A stretch of DNA of 59,538 nt. Origin: UKL13-2 sp947085425. GTDB taxonomy: Bacteria > Pseudomonadota > Gammaproteobacteria > Burkholderiales > Usitatibacteraceae. Below the pieces are notes generated by a model, which was given only the letters and a program-made list of their open reading frames with translations, was not told the origin of the DNA and searched no databases. Shown piece by piece: positions 44,913 to 54,300 of this stretch (position 1 is its first letter; each line of letters starts with the position of its first letter). The stretch is taken from contig CAMTWK010000027.1 of the NCBI GenBank assembly GCA_947085425.1, positions 1 through 59,538 of the forward strand. Reading direction: 5' to 3'. The position numbers were made by a program, and so were the translations under genes.

Positions 44913-45587
44913 TCAAAATAGTCGGTTGAATTCATTAACACGGGCGCATATACCTTCGGCTCCCATATCTTGAGGAAAAATATCTGTAATTACCGCCAAC
45001 GCATTTGCTCCCGCACGAATAATTGGTTTTGCGTTGATCCGCGTTATACCGCCAATGGCCACAATAGGAACATTAAACATCGCCTTTGCATCAACAATGA
45101 TTTGCAATCCGACCACAGTTGCGTTTGGTTTGGTCTTAGAGACAAACATGCTGCCGAACGCAATGTAATCGGCACCCGCGGCGACGGCAATTTGTGCACG
45201 GTGCAGGTCACCATAACACGACACACCAACTATAAATTGCTCGCCATTTTTTTTCTTCGCCAAGTCGATTTTTTTGTGAAGTTGTTCCAAGGACGCGTCT
45301 TCCCGCCCCCAATGAACGCCATCCGCCCCTACGGCCATGGCCAATTCCAGACTATCATTAACAATGAAAGTCGCCCCAGACGCCCGCACCAGTTGGCAAC
45401 ATCGCTGCGCATCAATTGCTTGTGATTTTAGATCCGTGGATTTTCTGCGGTATTGAATCAAACGCACGCCGGTCTGTAACGCCTCGTCGACCATCAACTC
45501 CAGCCGGTTGCCATCGACGTGCTCAGGCGTGATGACGTATAAGCCACGGATTTTGTCGACTGCAAAATTGTTGTTCCGACCGGCCAT
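44913..45587 (-). CDS. thiE: Thiamine phosphate synthase
   Basis: About 224 aa from the ATG at 45587; a TTG at 45602 would add five residues and overlap thiD by 4 bp. It joins HMP-PP and thiazole phosphate into thiamine monophosphate. Landmarks are GLYVITPEH, IQYRRKSTD, FIVNDSLELAMAVGADGVHWGRED and ADYIAFGSMFVSKTKP, with VAIGGI near the end. It is coupled to thiD upstream. Confidence 0.94.
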   Translation of the reverse strand: MAGRNNNFAVDKIRGLYVITPEHVDGNRLELMVDEALQTGVRLIQYRRKSTDLKSQAIDAQRCCQLVRASGATFIVNDSLELAMAVGADGVHWGREDASLEQLHKKIDLAKKKNGEQFIVGVSCYGDLHRAQIAVAAGADYIAFGSMFVSKTKPNATVVGLQIIVDAKAMFNVPIVAIGGITRINAKPIIRAGANALAVITDIFPQDMGAEGICARVNEFNRLF

Positions 45588-45598
45588 CACCCGCACAC

Positions 45599-46519
45599 TC
45601 AATGATGCGATTTGGGTGGCTCGACGTCGACAATATCCGCGCCGGATTCATCAGCAACCACTGCGCCATCGGCCGCCTTCGAATTGCCAACGTTATCGAT
45701 ATCGTCCTCATCGCGCGCCCAAAACATACGATCTGGAATATGCTGGCCCATTCCCGGCCGAAATCCAAATTTCAAAGTTTGCCAAGTGTATTCTTGCGCC
45801 TCGCGCACCGCCTCCTCAATATCCATGCCGCGCGCAATTGTTGCCGCCAATGCGGACGCAAGTGTGCAACCGGAGCCGTGGTAGCTTCCGGGCAGTCGCA
45901 GCCACCGGTCGGCCCGCATCATGCCACGATCCCCATACAGGGTGTTGATCACCTCCAATGTTGCATCGTGTGTGCCGGTCACCAACACGTATTCCGCGCC
46001 AAGATCAGTCAAACGCCTTGCCAATCGCTCATGACTCAATTCTTCATCGTCGTCGTCCGGCAACATCAAGCGTCGCAATTCCAACGTGTTGGGTGTAATC
46101 ACCGTGGTTTGCGGAATAATCATTTCTCGCATTGCTTCCAGCGCCTCTTCATTGGCGAACTCATCACCCCGCGCTGACGACAAAACCGGATCAAAAATAA
46201 GCGGGATTTCCGGATAATCCGAAACGATTTCAGCAATTGCCGCAATGTTTTCCGCGCTTCCCATTACGCCCAATTTAAATGCTGCAATCGGAATGTCTTC
46301 CAAAATTGCGCGCGCCTGATCTGATACCCAATCTGCATCGATTGCCTGGATTCCCTCAACACCGGAGGTGTTTTGCACAGTTATGGCCGTAATCACCGAC
46401 AGCGGATGGCAACCCATGCTGGCCAAGGTAAGCAGATCGGCCTGCAGGCCGGCACCGCCCGAGGGGTCGCTAGCGGCAAAAGTCAGTACTGCTGGATGTG
46501 ATTTGTACAAATCAGACAT
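45599..46519 (-). CDS. thiD: Hydroxymethylpyrimidine/phosphomethylpyrimidine kinase
   Basis: 306 aa. A ribokinase-fold enzyme that phosphorylates HMP twice for thiamine synthesis. The N-terminal FAASDPSGGAGLQADL and the C-terminal GSYHGSGCTLASALAA anion-hole/catalytic Asp-type region are present. An acidic C-terminal tail of about 45 residues (rich in Asp, Glu, Ala) extends beyond the usual end. The gene is divergent from rubredoxin. Confidence 0.94.
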   Translation of the reverse strand: MSDLYKSHPAVLTFAASDPSGGAGLQADLLTLASMGCHPLSVITAITVQNTSGVEGIQAIDADWVSDQARAILEDIPIAAFKLGVMGSAENIAAIAEIVSDYPEIPLIFDPVLSSARGDEFANEEALEAMREMIIPQTTVITPNTLELRRLMLPDDDDEELSHERLARRLTDLGAEYVLVTGTHDATLEVINTLYGDRGMMRADRWLRLPGSYHGSGCTLASALAATIARGMDIEEAVREAQEYTWQTLKFGFRPGMGQHIPDRMFWARDEDDIDNVGNSKAADGAVVADESGADIVDVEPPKSHH

Positions 46520-46701
46520 GAATATGGTCTATGGAATAAATCGCGCCGACGCAGCCGGTAAGTTCAAAAGCGCAAATTGGGTCGAAAAAAAAGCTAAAAT
46601 TTCAACACCCGAGGATTCTACGGTCGAATTGTATCGCTCTAACAAGGCGCGCACCGGTTTTCTTGCCGACTATTTCCCCCGGATTTTTATTGTGAGTGTT
46701 T

Positions 46702-46887
46702 ATGGCTGATCCCACTACCGCGACCAAAACATGGATGTGTCTTGTTTGCGGCCTGATATACGACGAGGCTGAAGGCTGGCCCGAAGATGGTATTTTGTCC
46801 GGTACCCGATGGGAAGATGTGCCGGTTGGCTGGTCCTGCCCGGAGTGTGGCGCGCGTAAAGACGATTTTGAGATGGTTGAACTGTAA
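46702..46887 (+). CDS. Rubredoxin
   Basis: About 61 aa from the ATG at 46702. Two CxxCG iron-binding knuckles are present (CLVCG and CPECG) with the family's WMC, YDEAEG and DVPVGWSCP sequences. It is a small cytoplasmic Fe(Cys)4 electron carrier. Between thiD and the pilus chemosensory genes it sits in a conserved betaproteobacterial spot. Confidence 0.94.
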   Translation: MADPTTATKTWMCLVCGLIYDEAEGWPEDGILSGTRWEDVPVGWSCPECGARKDDFEMVEL

Positions 46888-47041
46888 TAGCCATGCCAAT
46901 CAAGTAATAAAGCCGGGTCAATATTCTGTGACGGTGAATTGGTTGTTAATCCTCAAAAAGTGGGTCAATCCAATTGTGCCTACGGGCCTTGATCCGTGCC
47001 AATCGCCCCCTCTTCGTCCGGCAAGGTAACAACCAAAAAAC

Positions 47042-47068
47042 TAAAGATTGCCGACCGGCTGCCGATAG
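47042..47068 (+). promoter_or_regulatory. Sigma-28 (FliA)-type promoter upstream of pilG
   Basis: TAAAGATT (47042-47049), an 11-bp spacer and GCCGATAG (47061-47068) match the FliA consensus TAAAGTTT-N11-GCCGATAA at 7/8 and 7/8 positions with exact spacing. It faces the pilGHIJ-chpA operon. Seen in sequence; use by FliA is inference. Confidence 0.6.
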
Positions 47069-47085
47069 AGGCGGGAGGAGACGTA

Positions 47086-47133
47086 TTGTTTGTCCCCAAA
47101 AATTGCGGCCATAATAGGTTCGCAGCAGGTTGA
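47086..47133 (+). CDS. Possible 15-codon leader peptide before pilG
   Basis: A TTG codon with a strong GGAGGAG ribosome binding site 5 nt upstream opens a 15-codon frame ending in TGA at 47131-47133. It lies just behind the sigma-28-type promoter. It could be a leader peptide or chance; a TTG start and the short length keep confidence low. Confidence 0.2.
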   Translation: MFVPKNCGHNRFAAG

Positions 47134-47325
47134 CTATTGTTTTTGAAGGACAAACGCGCTAACCTCCACTTCCCCTAATGGTTGATAATTCGTCAGAATT
47201 CTGGTGATTCTGGCGCCAAAATTGCGAAAATTGATTGTGTTGGTGTGTATATTGATGGGCGGGCAATGCGGCGCAGGCGGCAAATTGTCGGCGATTGTTT
47301 TCAACGAATTCAAGAAAGTGGCTTT

Positions 47326-47739
47326 GTGGCGGAGACGAAAACATTATCGGGAACACGAGTAATGGTGATCGATGATTCGAACACCATTCGTCGTAGCGCC
47401 GAAATATTTCTAATGCAAGCCGGTTGCCAGGTCATTCTGGCCGAAAACGGTTTCGACGCCCTTGCCAAGATCGCCGATCATCAGCCGGATGTCATTTTTG
47501 TCGACATCATGATGCCCCGGCTGGACGGATATCAAACCTGCGCATTGATCAAAAAAAATGGCAAGCACAAAACCACGCCGGTGATCATGTTGTCTTCAAA
47601 AGACAGCTTGTTTGACCGGGCGAGGGGCCGCATGGTTGGATCTGATGAGTACCTGACCAAACCATTTTCAAAAGAGAGTCTGCTCAGAGCGGTTGAAGCA
47701 CACCTTGCAAACCGGAGTGCACAGCAGAATGTGGCTTAA
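47326..47739 (+). CDS. pilG: Twitching motility response regulator PilG
   Basis: About 137 aa from the GTG at 47326; the open frame extends to 47182 but the extra N-terminus is not family-like. It is a single receiver domain: VMVIDDSNTIRRSA, phospho-Asp in VIFVDIMMPRLDGYQ, PVIMLSSKD and EYLTKPFSKESL. PilG is phosphorylated by ChpA and promotes pilus extension in Pseudomonas models. It is first in the pil-chp operon, behind a sigma-28-type promoter. Confidence 0.92.
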   Translation: MAETKTLSGTRVMVIDDSNTIRRSAEIFLMQAGCQVILAENGFDALAKIADHQPDVIFVDIMMPRLDGYQTCALIKKNGKHKTTPVIMLSSKDSLFDRARGRMVGSDEYLTKPFSKESLLRAVEAHLANRSAQQNVA

Positions 47740-47875
47740 AGTGGGCATCAAGCAACTCCAAACTCTAATTACATCGATTTTCTATCAAATATTAAAGTTT
47801 CCTCCAATACTTATAAAATTGGACTTTCACCATTAACAATTTTTGAACAAGCACGACTGGACTGGAGCAAACAAA

Positions 47876-48241
47876 ATGGCCATAAATAAAATTTTAGTAG
47901 TTGATGATTCGCCGACTGAGCGGACCTTCATGGAAGGTTTACTAATCAAGGCGGGCTTCACCGTTATCTTTGCTTCGAGCGGCGAAGAAGGTATTGAAGT
48001 CGCCAAAAGCGCCCAGCCCGACTTGGTGCTTATGGATGTGGTCATGCCTGGCCTAAACGGATTTCAAGCAACAAGGGCCATTACCCGCGAAGAAACCACC
48101 AAACATATTCCGGTTTTTATTTGCACAACCAAGGATCAGGAAACAGACAAAATTTGGGGCATGCGTCAGGGCGCCAAGGACTATATTGTCAAACCAATCA
48201 ACGCCCCCGACCTGATTGCCAAAATCAAGTCACTCGGGTAA
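47876..48241 (+). CDS. pilH: Twitching motility response regulator PilH
   Basis: 121 aa receiver-only regulator from the ATG at 47876 (GGAG upstream). ILVVDDSPTERTFM, the phospho-Asp in LVLMDVVMPGLNGFQ, VFICTTKDQETDK and DYIVKPINAPDL are intact. PilH counterbalances PilG, affecting retraction. The 136-bp gap before it includes a TAAAGTTT box at 47793-47800 but no matching -10. Confidence 0.93.
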   Translation: MAINKILVVDDSPTERTFMEGLLIKAGFTVIFASSGEEGIEVAKSAQPDLVLMDVVMPGLNGFQATRAITREETTKHIPVFICTTKDQETDKIWGMRQGAKDYIVKPINAPDLIAKIKSLG

Positions 48242-48272
48242 CAGCGTTAATCTCTGACCTTACGCGCACACA

Positions 48273-48821
48273 ATGGCACGTAAAACGAGTCTTCGCGAGT
48301 TTCAGCGCAACTTGGCTGAGCGACTGCGCGATCCGTCGAGGCTGCGCGCGTTTGCCTCTAAACTTGGATTTCAGGTTGGCGACGAAAATTGGTTTGTCAG
48401 CTTGTCGGATGTCGCCGAAGTTATCTCCACCCCAAGTTTTGTCAATGTGCCTCAAACCAAGCCGTGGTTCTATGGTGTCGCCAACATTCGTGGCAAATTA
48501 TTTTCAATCGCCGATTTTTCAGGATTTCAGGGCAATGCGCTCATCGCCGCCAATGCGGAACGCAGGGTGGTGCTGATTAATGAGCGGCTATTGGAGGCGT
48601 CGGGCATAGTTGTCAGCCGCATGTTGGGTCTGCGTAATCCGGATTTGTTTACCCGGGAAGCTGTTGCTGATACTTCGCGACCCTGGATAGGGGCGCAATA
48701 TCGTGATGCCAACGACAAGATTTGGCTGGAACTTGATGTGAAGGCGCTTGCCGGCAACATCGCATTTTTAAACGTTGACGAAGCGACAACTGACCATTCT
48801 CAAGTTTCCGGCAGTTTTTAA
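48273..48821 (+). CDS. pilI: CheW-like coupling protein PilI
   Basis: 182 aa. CheW fold: GFQVGDENWFVSLSDVAEVIS, a VPQTKPWFYGVANIRGKLFSIADFSGF core with NIRG, and a terminal beta segment. It couples the receptor PilJ to the kinase ChpA. Confidence 0.92.
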   Translation: MARKTSLREFQRNLAERLRDPSRLRAFASKLGFQVGDENWFVSLSDVAEVISTPSFVNVPQTKPWFYGVANIRGKLFSIADFSGFQGNALIAANAERRVVLINERLLEASGIVVSRMLGLRNPDLFTREAVADTSRPWIGAQYRDANDKIWLELDVKALAGNIAFLNVDEATTDHSQVSGSF

Positions 48822-48993
48822 ACTTGATGGTCAATTGATCGATGCTGTCAGCGATCAGTTTTTGCTATCGCTTTTGGATTTCGAGTATTTGTACGCATTT
48901 TTGTACTTTCGTAACTTTGCATTAACGATACGACAATTTTTTAATGCCTGGCATTGAAATTTTTTTGATATCAATCGGTTCGGAGAAACCATC

Positions 48994-51324
48994 ATGGCAC
49001 TCAAAATACCTACGCCGTCCTTTCTGAAGGGCAAAGCCAAGCCTGACTTGTCGAAAACATCTGGCGGCTCGTCCTCCATATCCAAGTCCCAACCGGCCAA
49101 AAAAGCCGGCGGCGGGGGCCTGTTTGGTTCGCTATTTTCCGGGAAGAAGAAATCAAATGCGTTGACCGGCCCGACAACAGCATCAAAGTCGAATGCCGGT
49201 CCGACCACCAACTCCGGCTTTGGCAATACCGGCGACCAATCCAAAAAAATAGCTGCCACGGTTGCCGCCAATAAAACAGCGAAACAGAAGCCTGAATCAA
49301 CGGGATTCAGGTTGCCGTTGTTGGGAAAATATTCTCTTCAAGTGCAACTTCAAGTGCTTGGTACGCTGGCCGGTGTCTGCTTTATTTTCATGCTCGGTGC
49401 CATAGCATTGGACACCATCAACCGCGGCAATATTTCGACCTGGACCAACATCACTTCCCAACTGCAGTTTCATACCCAGCGACTGGCAAAATCCGCCGGC
49501 CTTGCCGCCCGCGGTGAACTGGTCGCATTTCCGCAATTGCAGGACAGTCGCGACCAGTTCCAAATTTACATGGACGTACTTAATAACGGTGGTGAAGCGT
49601 TTAATACCACCGTCCCGAACGCCAAGGTCTCTGAAGAACTCACGTCGCGTATGGCGGAGTTGACCAAACGCTATCAAGACGCATCCAGCGCCGCAACCGC
49701 CATTCTCGCCGCAAGAAGTGACTTGACCAACCTGAGTCGAAATGTTTCACAAGTACGCGCGGGCTCGGAAGAGCTGGCAGGCATTTCACAACAATTGACG
49801 GTTGCCCTGCAGCAATCGGGAACCAACCCGGCGCAAGTTTTAAAAGTGAACCGGCTTACATTTTTGGCGGAACGCCTTGGTCGCGGCTCTGCCGAAATTC
49901 TAGGCGCGGAGATTATTGACCCGGAAGTAACATTCTTGATGGGTAAGGATACCAACGACTTTCGCGACCTGGTAAAAGCACTGGAGACCGGTTCGGATGC
50001 CGTTGGTGTGTCTGCCGTGACTGGTGAAAATCGTACGCGGGTTGCAAAGCTTCGTGAATCATTTACAAGCTTCGAAAGCAACGTCAAACCGATTCTGGAT
50101 AACGTGCAAAAACTGATTTCCGCGCGACAGTCTGGACGCGCGCTTCAGCAAGGCTCTGAACAGCTGCTGGCCAATGTGGAGTTGATGCAAAACGCTTTGG
50201 CGGCACAAACCAGGCAATTGCCGCTGATATTGGCGGCGGCGTTTGGCGTGTTGATGTTTGTCACCATTGGTGCGATTGGTTATTTGTATTTGGTGAATGA
50301 GCGCAAACGTGGTGTCGAGTCCGAACTGGAAAACAAACGAAATCAGGAAGCGATTTTGCGATTGTTGAACGAAATGGGCGACTTGGCCGACGGCGACTTA
50401 ACAATCCGCGCGAAGGTAACAGAAGACATTACCGGCGCGATTGCCGACTCGATGAATTACACCATTGATGAATTGCGGGCGCTGGTAACAGGCGTCAATA
50501 ACGCGTCAACTCAGGTGTCCGCACGGTCGCATCAAGCGCAAGCCGTGTCGGTGCAATTGCTGGATGCTGCAGAAAAGCAGTCAAGAGAAATTCAGATGAC
50601 CACCGAGCAGGTGTTGACCGTGGCAAACACGTTGTCAACGGTGTCAACCAATGCTGAAGAATCCTCCAAGGTTGCGTTGCGCTCATTGGCTGCGGCCGAC
50701 AAGGGGCGTAATGCAGTGCAAAACTCCATTTCCGGCATGAACGATATTCGCGACCAGATTCAAGAAACATCAAAACGAATCAAGCGGCTCGGTGAATCTT
50801 CGCAGGAAATTGGTGAGATTGTTGAGTTGATTTCTGACATTACCGAACAAACCAACGTGCTGGCGTTGAACGCGGCGATTCAGGCCGCGTCCGCTGGCGA
50901 AGCCGGACGCGGCTTTTCGGTGGTTGCGGAAGAGGTGCAACGACTGGCCGAACGTTCCGGTGAGGCAACAAAACAAATCGGTGCCATTGTAAAAACCATT
51001 CAGGCGGATACCCAGGACGCGGTTGCCGCCATGGAAAAATCAACCACTGGTGTGGTTGAAGGAGCCAAGCTGTCTGACGCGGCCGGTCAAGCCTTGAACG
51101 AAATTGATTCGGTGACGAAAAACCTTGCCGACCTGATTGAAAAAATATCAAACGACACTCAGACTCAGGCGGCGTCGGCAAACAAAGTGGCGCGCAACAT
51201 GCAGGATATTTTGGAAATCAATCGGCAAACAACGGCTGGTACGCAGCAAACTGCGAATTCCATTAAAGATCTCGCGGACGTGGCTTCAGATTTGAAGGCG
51301 TCTGTTTCTGGCTTTAAGCTGTAA
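48994..51324 (+). CDS. pilJ: Methyl-accepting chemotaxis protein PilJ
   Basis: 776 aa with GGAG 9 nt upstream of the ATG. An unusual cytoplasmic N-terminus of about 105 residues is Lys/Ser/Gly-rich and low in complexity. Membrane helix 1 is at about 118-138, the periplasmic PilJ sensor domains run to about 405, helix 2 is at 408-430, then HAMP and a coiled-coil signalling domain. The signalling hairpin tip includes ISDITEQTNVLALNAAIQAASAGEAGRGFSVV in pieces. It is the receptor for pilus-mediated sensing. Confidence 0.93.
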   Translation: MALKIPTPSFLKGKAKPDLSKTSGGSSSISKSQPAKKAGGGGLFGSLFSGKKKSNALTGPTTASKSNAGPTTNSGFGNTGDQSKKIAATVAANKTAKQKPESTGFRLPLLGKYSLQVQLQVLGTLAGVCFIFMLGAIALDTINRGNISTWTNITSQLQFHTQRLAKSAGLAARGELVAFPQLQDSRDQFQIYMDVLNNGGEAFNTTVPNAKVSEELTSRMAELTKRYQDASSAATAILAARSDLTNLSRNVSQVRAGSEELAGISQQLTVALQQSGTNPAQVLKVNRLTFLAERLGRGSAEILGAEIIDPEVTFLMGKDTNDFRDLVKALETGSDAVGVSAVTGENRTRVAKLRESFTSFESNVKPILDNVQKLISARQSGRALQQGSEQLLANVELMQNALAAQTRQLPLILAAAFGVLMFVTIGAIGYLYLVNERKRGVESELENKRNQEAILRLLNEMGDLADGDLTIRAKVTEDITGAIADSMNYTIDELRALVTGVNNASTQVSARSHQAQAVSVQLLDAAEKQSREIQMTTEQVLTVANTLSTVSTNAEESSKVALRSLAAADKGRNAVQNSISGMNDIRDQIQETSKRIKRLGESSQEIGEIVELISDITEQTNVLALNAAIQAASAGEAGRGFSVVAEEVQRLAERSGEATKQIGAIVKTIQADTQDAVAAMEKSTTGVVEGAKLSDAAGQALNEIDSVTKNLADLIEKISNDTQTQAASANKVARNMQDILEINRQTTAGTQQTANSIKDLADVASDLKASVSGFKL

Positions 51325-51357
51325 ATAGACTGCTAAAGAAAACGGCCCGCTGTATTA

Positions 51358-54300
51358 ATGAATCCGACTACGCCATCAACTCTGGATTTAGGACCGCTCT
51401 CTTGGGTAAAAACCGAGATTGAGCACTCGCTTGCAGAGGCGCGATCCAATCTTGACAAACTTGCCGTTGACGCAGGTGATGTTAAGGCTCTTAAATACGT
51501 ATCTACGCACCTTCACCAAGTAACCGGTGCGCTGTCAATGGTGGGCCTGGGTGCGGCCACAAAATTTTCCGAGGAAATTGAAGCGCTGGTGGCCGGTTTG
51601 GGAGGCGCTGAAGCACAGGCAGTCATCAAGGAACGCGTCGCACTGGCCAAACAAGCCACAGGATCACTCTCAGCGTATCTGGATTCGTTGATGTCCGGCG
51701 CGCCGGATCGTCCTATGTCATTGGTGCCCGCCTATCTTGCCGTCAACCGCGGACGTGGCGAAAGCAGCGCGGCTGAAAGCGATTTGTTTTCGCCGGACTT
51801 GAATGTGATTGTGCCCATGCCGGAAGATACGGTTGCACTGCCGAAGTCAGATATGCTGACCGAAGCGGTCAAACAAAGGCGAAGTTTGTATCAGGCGGGG
51901 TTGCTGAAATTGTTGCGGGAAAAAGATTTGCCGGGTGGCGCCCGTGATATGCGCAACGCGACCATGGCCATTGAGGCCCTGCAGGTCACCTCGCCGACCC
52001 GCGCCTTCTGGTACACCGCCAGCGGTTTTTTTGACACCGTTGCAACCAACCCTGCAGAAGCGGGTGCCCTTGCCGTTCAGCTGTTTGGCAAAATCGATCA
52101 ACAGATCAAATTGTTAATCGAAGGTGTGCAAAAAGTCCCGGAACGCCTGTTTCGCGACCTACTGCTTGTCATTGGTAAATCCAAAACCAGCACCGAGCGG
52201 GTTCGCAATATTCGCGCATTGTATCGTCTGGACGAATTGCTTGCCGCCGCGCCGGTGAGCGACTCCGCCTCCAGCGAGGTGGTGCGGACGCTGGTCCGCT
52301 CACTTCGCGACCAAGTGCAAATCGGCAAGGAAAACTGGCTGAAATTTACCAGCGGCAATCGCGCTGCGCTGGAAGCGTTTGCCGAACAGGGCGCCCTGTT
52401 GGCACAACATGCCCAGCCGTTGCCCAACACCGGCATGGCGGAATTGCTGCGCGTGCTCGGGCTGGTCGGGCCACATTTGAAAAAAACCGGCATGCCCGCC
52501 ACCGAAGTTCAGGCGCTTGAAGTGGCGTCCGCACTATTATTTGCGGAGTCATCTCTCGAAAATTTTGACCGCCTCTCTCCGGAATTTACCGGCCAGGCGA
52601 ATGGTGTCATTGGTCGCATCAAAGGCGCCATGTCCGGCACACCTCTGCCGGCACTGGATGCATCTACTAATGCATTAATTGATGATTTCACCCGGCGCGC
52701 GCAAGAACGCCTGCTGATGTTTCAAGTCGGGCAAGAAATTCAAGTCAACCTTTCAACCATTGAAGGAACGTTGGACGCATTTTTCCGCGACCCGGTTAAA
52801 ACCGCCGAATTAGCAACATTGCCGGCGCTTTTTTCGCAGGTTCAAGGCGCTTTGTCCATTCTCGAACTGAATGAGGCGGCGGCGCTGAATCAAATGCTTC
52901 GCGAACGCGTCGCATTATTTTCATCTGGCGCGATTAAAGGTGCCGGTGACGACGCTGAAGCAGTTGCCGAGGGTGTTTCGGCGATGGGGCTTTATATCTC
53001 GGCGATGCAGCAAAACGCGGCTGACGCACGTACCGCTTTGCTTCCCGCCCTGATTCGGTTTGGCTTGGCCAGCAAGCCCGCTGTCGGCGAGGGCAGCCTC
53101 ATCAAATCACCAATATCAAAGGCGGATATTGAGGTCGACAAACAAAAAGTGCAGGCACTCTATTCGGATTGGAAACAACAGCCAGACGACGCTGCCACGC
53201 GCAGCAATTTGCGCGAGGCTGTTGAGGAGCTCAAGCAAAATGCGGAAGTTTCCGGTGATGCCGCCGCCGTAAAGTCGTCCGAAACGTCATTACGTGCCAT
53301 TGAGGCATCGTTTGACCCCAATATTACCGGTGTCAGCGCAGCGCTTGCCGACATCGCGCCGGCCAAACCGGCTGATGCGCCGACACAGCAGGTGGTTCAG
53401 CTGATTGACGCGCCGGCATCGGAAGTTGATCAGGAGCTGCTCGACATATTTCTTGAAGAGGCGACCGAAGTCGTCGCCACCATTCGCGAAAGTCTGGCAA
53501 TTGTTCGCACATCGCCGCATGACAAAGAAGCGCTGATTACCATTCGACGTGGATTTCACACATTGAAGGGATCCGGTCGGATGGTTGGTCTGACGGATTT
53601 AGGCGAAGTCGCATGGAGCTGTGAGCAGGTAATGAATAAGTGGCTGAAGGGTGAAAAAGTCGCTTCACAAGGATTACTTCAGCTCATTTCCGAAGCGTCG
53701 GACAGCTTTGCAGGCTGGGTGGGATCTTTACAATCCAATGGGACGGCGGCGATTGACGCCAGTCGTATCGACGTGGTTTGCGAATTGCTGAAAAACGACA
53801 AGGAGCCGGTAGTTGACGGTGGCGATTCGCAGCCTGGTCGCGCAAACGCGACGCCGAGTGTTCCATCTGATGCTGAAGTCTCCAATGTAACCACCCCATT
53901 GCCCGCCGTTGAGAAGCCATCGCCAACCGCGACTTCCTTCAATGCCGAACAATCAACCGACAAATTGGCCGGCGTCGAGTTTGCAGGCTCTGGCCAAGCG
54001 CCCGACAGCAGTATCGCGATCAAGGATGGCTCGGATGATCAGGGTGCTGTCGCCAGCGACAAAACAATTGATATTTTTGCCGAACTGCCGGCGCTTACGC
54101 CGTCAACGCCTGACCAGCAGGCATTAGTGACCGACAGCAAACAAGACGTTGTTGAAAACGATGAAATTCTCGTTGGCCACGTGCGTTTGTCGCAAACGCT
54201 TTACGAAATATACCTGGGCGAATCAAGTCTGCATATTGAAGTTCTCGAAAACGAGATGGCCGCTATCGAGGCCAATCCGCTCTCCCCGGTTTCGCACGAC

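Larger units (their letters stand above)
46888..47325. other. Rubredoxin-pilG intergenic region (438 bp)
   Basis: Apart from a sigma-28-type promoter at 47042-47068 and a short candidate leader ORF just after it, I see no gene, tRNA or repeat. A weak sigma-70-like pair (TTGTTT 47086-47091, CATAAT 47110-47115, spacer 18) is also present. A transcript from the sigma-28 site would have about 250 nt of 5' leader before pilG. Confidence 0.55.

Noticed and set aside
46368..46709. Plus-strand frame of 113 codons across the thiD/rubredoxin junction
   Set aside because: Half of it is antisense to thiD and it has no support as a protein; the region is the divergent promoter area.
47793..47819. Second sigma-28 promoter before pilH
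   Set aside because: The -35-like TAAAGTTT is perfect, but the sequence at the right spacing (TATAAAAT) does not match GCCGATAA.
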